The notes under the pieces: generated by a model
What the model saw: the letters and a program-made list of their open reading frames with translations, nothing else
What the model was told of the DNA's origin: nothing
Databases searched by the model: none
In this document: positions 60,551-64,000 of the stretch, piece after piece
Layout: each line of letters opens with the position of its first letter
How positions within the stretch are numbered: the stretch's first letter is position 1
Assembly: GCF_014323705.1 (NCBI RefSeq)
Contig: NZ_JABVEC010000005.1
Location: 215,296-279,295 of the forward strand
DNA: 64,000 bases
From: Actinomadura alba
GTDB lineage: Bacteria > Actinomycetota > Actinomycetes > Streptosporangiales > Streptosporangiaceae
Direction of reading: 5' to 3'
Translations under genes and position numbers: made by a program

Positions 60551-61224
60551 CACGCCACCACCTGACCGTCGCGCATCTCGATCGAACGGGAACACGCCTT
60601 GGCGACCTCGGCCTCATGGGTGACGATCAGCAACGTCGTGCCCTCGGCGTTCAGGCCGCGCAGCAGCGCCAGGATCTCCGCGCCCGTCGCCGAGTCGAGG
60701 TTGCCGGTGGGCTCGTCGGCGAACACGACGGCGGGCCGCCCGACGATCGCCCGTGCGATGGCGACCCGCTGCCGCTCACCGCCGGACAGCTTTCCGGCCC
60801 GGTGCCGCGACCGGTGGCCGAGGCCGACGCGGTGGAGTGCCTCGGCCGCCCGGCGCCGCCGCTCGGCCGCCGGCACGCCCCGGTAGAGAAGCCCGTGCGC
60901 CACGTTGTCGAGTGCGCTGAGGTGCTCCAGCAGGAAGAACTGCTGGAAGACGACACCGACCCGGTGCGCCCGCAGACCGGACAGCCGTCGGTCGGACATC
61001 CCCGTGACGGCGCTCCCCGCCAGGCGTACGTCCCCGGACGTCGGGTGGTCGAGCGCCGCCATCAGGTGCAGGAGAGTCGACTTGCCCGACCCTGAGGGCC
61101 CGCGGACGGCGACCATCTCCCCGTCACGTACCTCCAGGTTCACCCCACGTACGGATTCCACCGGCGGGTCGCCCGGGTAGACCTTGCGCACGTCGCGCAG
61201 TTCGAGTGCGATGCCCGTGCTCAC
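60550..61224 (-). CDS. MacB-type ABC transporter ATP-binding protein
   Basis: 224 residues, GTG 61224 overlapping the adaptor stop as GTGA. Walker [11 protein letters not shown]-loop [17 protein letters not shown], signature LSGGERQR, Walker [14 protein letters not shown] and VTHEAEVAK. LolD/MacB class. Confidence 0.95.
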   Translation of the reverse strand: MSTGIALELRDVRKVYPGDPPVESVRGVNLEVRDGEMVAVRGPSGSGKSTLLHLMAALDHPTSGDVRLAGSAVTGMSDRRLSGLRAHRVGVVFQQFFLLEHLSALDNVAHGLLYRGVPAAERRRRAAEALHRVGLGHRSRHRAGKLSGGERQRVAIARAIVGRPAVVFADEPTGNLDSATGAEILALLRGLNAEGTTLLIVTHEAEVAKACSRSIEMRDGQVVA

Positions 61225-62306
61225 GATGCCGGCACCTCCACGTTCTGTCCCTCGGTGAGGCCCTGCCCCGTCACCTCGACGACGCCCTCGCTCTCGTCGA
61301 ACAGGCCGGTCCGCACGGGCACCCGCCTGCGCGCACCTCCGTCGAGCACCACCACCTCGTAGGCGCCGCCCGGCCGGGCGAGCAGCGCCGTGATCGGTAC
61401 CGCCAGTACGTCGCGGTGCAGTTCGGAGGTGATGTCGACCTGCACCTGGGCCTGATCGAGCTGACCGCCTCCACCGCGGGTCAGCGAGATGGTGATGGGG
61501 ACGAGCTGCTCGGCCGGCCCACCGCCGGTCTCCTCCTCGCCGGCCACGGCGACGGGGCTGATGTCGGTGACCCGGCCAGTGGCCTCGTCGCCGTCCGGCA
61601 TCGTGACGACCACCCGGTCGCCCTTGCGCACCTCAGGGGCCATCGCGGGATCGAGATCGACCTCGACCGTACGATTGGCGCTGGTCCCGTGCTCGACGGC
61701 GGCACCGGCGCGGACCGGGGTTCCGGGCTTCGCGTCATGTGCGGTGACCCGCAGCGCACCCGGCAGGAAGACGACCTGCCCGAGCGGCACGTCCCCGGTG
61801 ACCGGCAGACCGCGGGCGTGCTGCCAGCGGCGTACGGCCCAGTACGTCGCGCTGGAGAAGTGCCCGTCGACGGTCACCCCGGCGCCGTGACCCAGGGCGG
61901 CCAGATTGCGTTCGAGCTGCCGTACGTCCGGGCCGTCGGTCATGCCGAGCGCGAACGGCCGCCAGACCGGGCGCTCGCCGAACAGCAGCGGTACGGGGTC
62001 GCCGTTCACCTCGTAGGCGGTCTGGCCGCGCTTGATGACGGCGCCGATCGCCGGGAGCCGGGTGATGACGCCCTGCCCGCCGGACGCCGTCACATTGAAG
62101 TCGCCGGCGTGGCTCAGCGACCCCGTCACCTGCTGGCGCTGGGCGACGTCGGTCCGTACGACGGGTGAGCTCGTGGTGCCGGGCGGGTTCGGGGCGGTGG
62201 GCCGGCCGGAGCCCTCGGTGCCGCCCGCGGCGTACGCCACCGCACCGGCCGCGACGAGCGTCACGGCTCCGCACGCGATCACCGCCGTACGGCGCCTACT
62301 TCCCAT
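61221..62306 (-). CDS. MacA-like efflux adaptor with peptidoglycan-binding-like motif
   Basis: 361 residues with an N-terminal signal/anchor ([20 protein letters not shown]). A peptidoglycan-binding-like helical repeat is seen in [20 protein letters not shown] and [14 protein letters not shown], followed by the lipoyl/barrel-sandwich and beta-barrel regions ([36 protein letters not shown]). This replaces the hairpin adaptor of Gram-negative MacA in Gram-positive systems. Its start overlaps the lipoprotein gene by 11 bases. Confidence 0.88.
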   Translation of the reverse strand: MGSRRRTAVIACGAVTLVAAGAVAYAAGGTEGSGRPTAPNPPGTTSSPVVRTDVAQRQQVTGSLSHAGDFNVTASGGQGVITRLPAIGAVIKRGQTAYEVNGDPVPLLFGERPVWRPFALGMTDGPDVRQLERNLAALGHGAGVTVDGHFSSATYWAVRRWQHARGLPVTGDVPLGQVVFLPGALRVTAHDAKPGTPVRAGAAVEHGTSANRTVEVDLDPAMAPEVRKGDRVVVTMPDGDEATGRVTDISPVAVAGEEETGGGPAEQLVPITISLTRGGGGQLDQAQVQVDITSELHRDVLAVPITALLARPGGAYEVVVLDGGARRRVPVRTGLFDESEGVVEVTGQGLTEGQNVEVPAS

Positions 62307-62865
62307 TGGATCCCTTCCCCTTGGCGTCGCCCTGCACGCGGATGCCCGGATACGTCTTGGGCATGAGGTGTCTGCAGGCCTGGAGCTCCTTCATGAACGC
62401 CTTCTTGCCCAGGCGCTGGAGCCGTTCGGGCAGTGGGAAGCGCCCGTCGGAATTGGGGTCGGGCCAGTCCCGCGAACCCTGCTCTCGCATGCATGTGGAG
62501 AACTGCCGCAGTTTCGCCAGCTCCGCGGCGGTCGGGGGACGATCCTCTTTGCCCTTCGGCCGGGGGATCCGGTCGCTGATCGACCGGCAGGCGGTGAACG
62601 CCCGCTGCGGCGGGTCCTTGGTGCCGCGCGGTGGTACCCACTCGCCGGTGCGGGCGTCGCGCACGGGGTCGGGGAAGTTGGGTGCTCCGTTCTCACGGAG
62701 GCATTGGGCGAGTTGCCGGTAGAGCGCGGCGACCTGCTGTGCGTTGGGTGAAGGTGATGCCGAGGTGGTGGCGGTCGTGGCGGCGCCGCCGGTGGAACAG
62801 GCGGTGAGCCCGCCGAGCGCCACCGCGACGCCGGCCGCGAGCGCGGCCGTTCGGAGAAGGGGCAT
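62296..62865 (-). CDS. Lipoprotein with duplicated Cys-containing motif, first gene of the efflux operon
   Basis: 189 residues from ATG 62865 (GGAGG 5 bases upstream). Lipobox LGGLTAC with Cys23. The mature part has two related units: LAQCLRENGAPNFPDP and FSTCMREQGSRDWPDPNSDG, each followed later by a further Cys (FTACRS, QACRHL), giving four cysteines that may form two disulfides. The family is common before MacAB-like operons in actinomycetes as far as I know, function undefined. It may sense or bind the exported substrate outside the membrane. Confidence 0.8.
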   Translation of the reverse strand: MPLLRTAALAAGVAVALGGLTACSTGGAATTATTSASPSPNAQQVAALYRQLAQCLRENGAPNFPDPVRDARTGEWVPPRGTKDPPQRAFTACRSISDRIPRPKGKEDRPPTAAELAKLRQFSTCMREQGSRDWPDPNSDGRFPLPERLQRLGKKAFMKELQACRHLMPKTYPGIRVQGDAKGKGSNGK

Positions 62866-63141
62866 GGATGCCTCCAGGCTGGTGGGTCGTCCCATCAGCG
62901 TCGGGCTCCCCGGCCGGGCGCACATCCCGCCGGGGTGGTGGCCGCGCCGCCCACTTCGGGGGAGGGTGATCACGCGTCGCGGCCTCGTGGCACCCTCGGT
63001 GCACGCCGGATGCGCCTGCCGAAATCGGCTGGAACTGCTGGTCCGAATCGCGCCGGACCTGGTGGGCGGCCGGGTCGTAGTTTTCTCACGTGACCGATCC
63101 CGCCCGTCCATCGGGTGGGTCGCAGCGATGAGAGGACTTTG
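62866..63141. promoter_or_regulatory. Divergent promoter region (efflux operon / SDR)
   Basis: 276 bases between the lipoprotein start and the SDR start. No gene, hairpin or strong palindrome is apparent; GAGAGGA before 63142 is the SDR ribosome-binding site. Confidence 0.35.
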
Positions 63142-63948
63142 ATGGATCTGCAGCTTTCCGGCCGGGTCGCGGTCGTCACCGGCGCGTCCAAGGGCATCGG
63201 CCTGGCCGTCACCCGCACGCTGCTCGCCGAGGGCGCCCGCGTGGTCGCCGTCTCGCGCAAGAGCACGCCGGAGCTCGACGCGCTCAGCGGTACCGGCCTC
63301 GTGCACGTGGCCGCCGACCTGATGGACCCCGAGGCGCCCGGCCAGGTCGTCGCCAGGGCCGTCGAGGAGTTCGGCGGGCTCGACATTCTGGTGAACAACG
63401 CCGGGGGACCGCCGCCCGGGACAGCGTTGCCGCGCTTCTCGTTCCTGGCCCCCACCGACGACGACTGGCGCACGATGTTCGAGTTCAACCTGTTCTCGGT
63501 CGTGCGCGCCATCCGCGCCGCCATCCCCGCGATTCTCCAGCGGGGCGGCGGTTCGATCGTCAACGTGTCCTCGGGCAGCGCCCGGCTGCCCGCCCCCATG
63601 AACGTCGACTACAACGCGGCCAAGGCGGGACTGAACAACCTGACCAAGGCCCTGTCGGAGGAGTACGCGGCACAGGGCATCCGGGTGAACACCGTCTCTC
63701 CCGGACCTGTGCGGACGGCGTGGTGGACCGAGGAGGGCGGCGCGGCCGACATCATCGCCGCCCAGGTGGGTACCGATCGTGACACCGTGATGAACACCGT
63801 CGCGCCGGAGATGATGAAGTTGTCGACCGGGCGTCTTGTCGATCCGCAGGAGGTCGCGGATGTGATCGCCCTGCTGGTCTCGCCGCGCTCGGCGAGTACC
63901 ACGGGCGCTGACTTCGCGGTCGATTCGGGGTTCTTGAAGCAGGTCTGA
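63142..63948 (+). CDS. SDR-family oxidoreductase
   Basis: 268 residues from ATG 63142. TGASKGIGLAVTRTLLAEGA cofactor loop, SRKS after strand 2 suggesting NADP(H), NNAGGPPPG, catalytic Ser in NVSSGSA, YNAAK (Tyr-x-x-x-Lys) and VNTVSPGPVRT. It ends TGADFAVDSGFLKQV. The NNAGGPPPG loop is typical of a 3-oxoacyl reductase-like subgroup. Monocistronic as far as the window shows; the remaining 52 bases hold no gene. Confidence 0.9.
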   Translation: MDLQLSGRVAVVTGASKGIGLAVTRTLLAEGARVVAVSRKSTPELDALSGTGLVHVAADLMDPEAPGQVVARAVEEFGGLDILVNNAGGPPPGTALPRFSFLAPTDDDWRTMFEFNLFSVVRAIRAAIPAILQRGGGSIVNVSSGSARLPAPMNVDYNAAKAGLNNLTKALSEEYAAQGIRVNTVSPGPVRTAWWTEEGGAADIIAAQVGTDRDTVMNTVAPEMMKLSTGRLVDPQEVADVIALLVSPRSASTTGADFAVDSGFLKQV

Positions 63949-64000
63949 TCGCCCGTCGCCTACCGGCCGGCCGGCGGGAGCCGTGGGGTCAGCCGTGCCT

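Overview
This is high-GC DNA (about 70% by eye) with many GTG starts, 4-base ATGA/GTGA gene overlaps and many Sec or lipoprotein secretion signals. It comes from an actinomycete. The gene order zinc-ribbon FmdB, 5-formyl-THF cyclo-ligase, galU, moeA/glp, rimJ, glpR matches mycobacteria (the Rv0991c-Rv0996 neighbourhood) and streptomycetes. The xyloglucan-type glycosidase set and the intergenic palindromes would suit Streptosporangiales, but that placement is inference.

Layout. 0.1-14.6 kb is mostly conserved core: MTA phosphorylase, an MMPL exporter, a SnoaL-fused ECF sigma factor, a serine hydrolase, a Ruc-like zinc ribbon protein, a K+/H+ antiporter, a hydroxyacid dehydrogenase, cyclo-ligase, galU, then moeA(glp)-moaC-mog-rimJ-glpR, ending at tRNA-Ala(CGC).

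14.6-28 kb, just downstream of the tRNA, is an accessory catabolic island. It contains a hydroxyquinol 1,2-dioxygenase, a maleylacetate reductase, SDR, isomerase and hydrolase genes, two IclR regulators, one LysR regulator and an ABC importer. It is littered with at least eight gene remnants: an IS transposase stub, an internally deleted FAD oxidoreductase, a frameshifted LysR, truncated ABC, SDR and hydrolase pieces, and an in-frame isomerase::SDR chimera. 28-36.5 kb holds a MarR/MFS/nitroreductase unit, a YCII tandem protein, a small secreted four-cysteine protein, and a response regulator-histidine kinase-TAXI protein operon.

36.8-43.5 kb encodes three large exported enzymes: a vanadium-type haloperoxidase/PAP2 protein, an M14 metallopeptidase and a 5'-nucleotidase. 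43.8-55.0 kb is a self-contained glycan-use locus: ABC importer, GH31 alpha-xylosidase, GH1 beta-glucosidase, LacI regulator and secreted GH3. Four sites of the form CGAANCGNTTCR lie at its three promoters, so one LacI repressor probably controls all of it. The enzyme set suggests xyloglucan oligosaccharides. The locus is bracketed by two copies of one 21-bp-arm palindrome, and the right edge also carries a second palindrome type with a relative at 1.05 kb.

55.5-64 kb has a cyclase-like protein, an acetyltransferase, a NarL-type two-component system convergent with a lipoprotein-MacA-MacB-type efflux operon, and an SDR.
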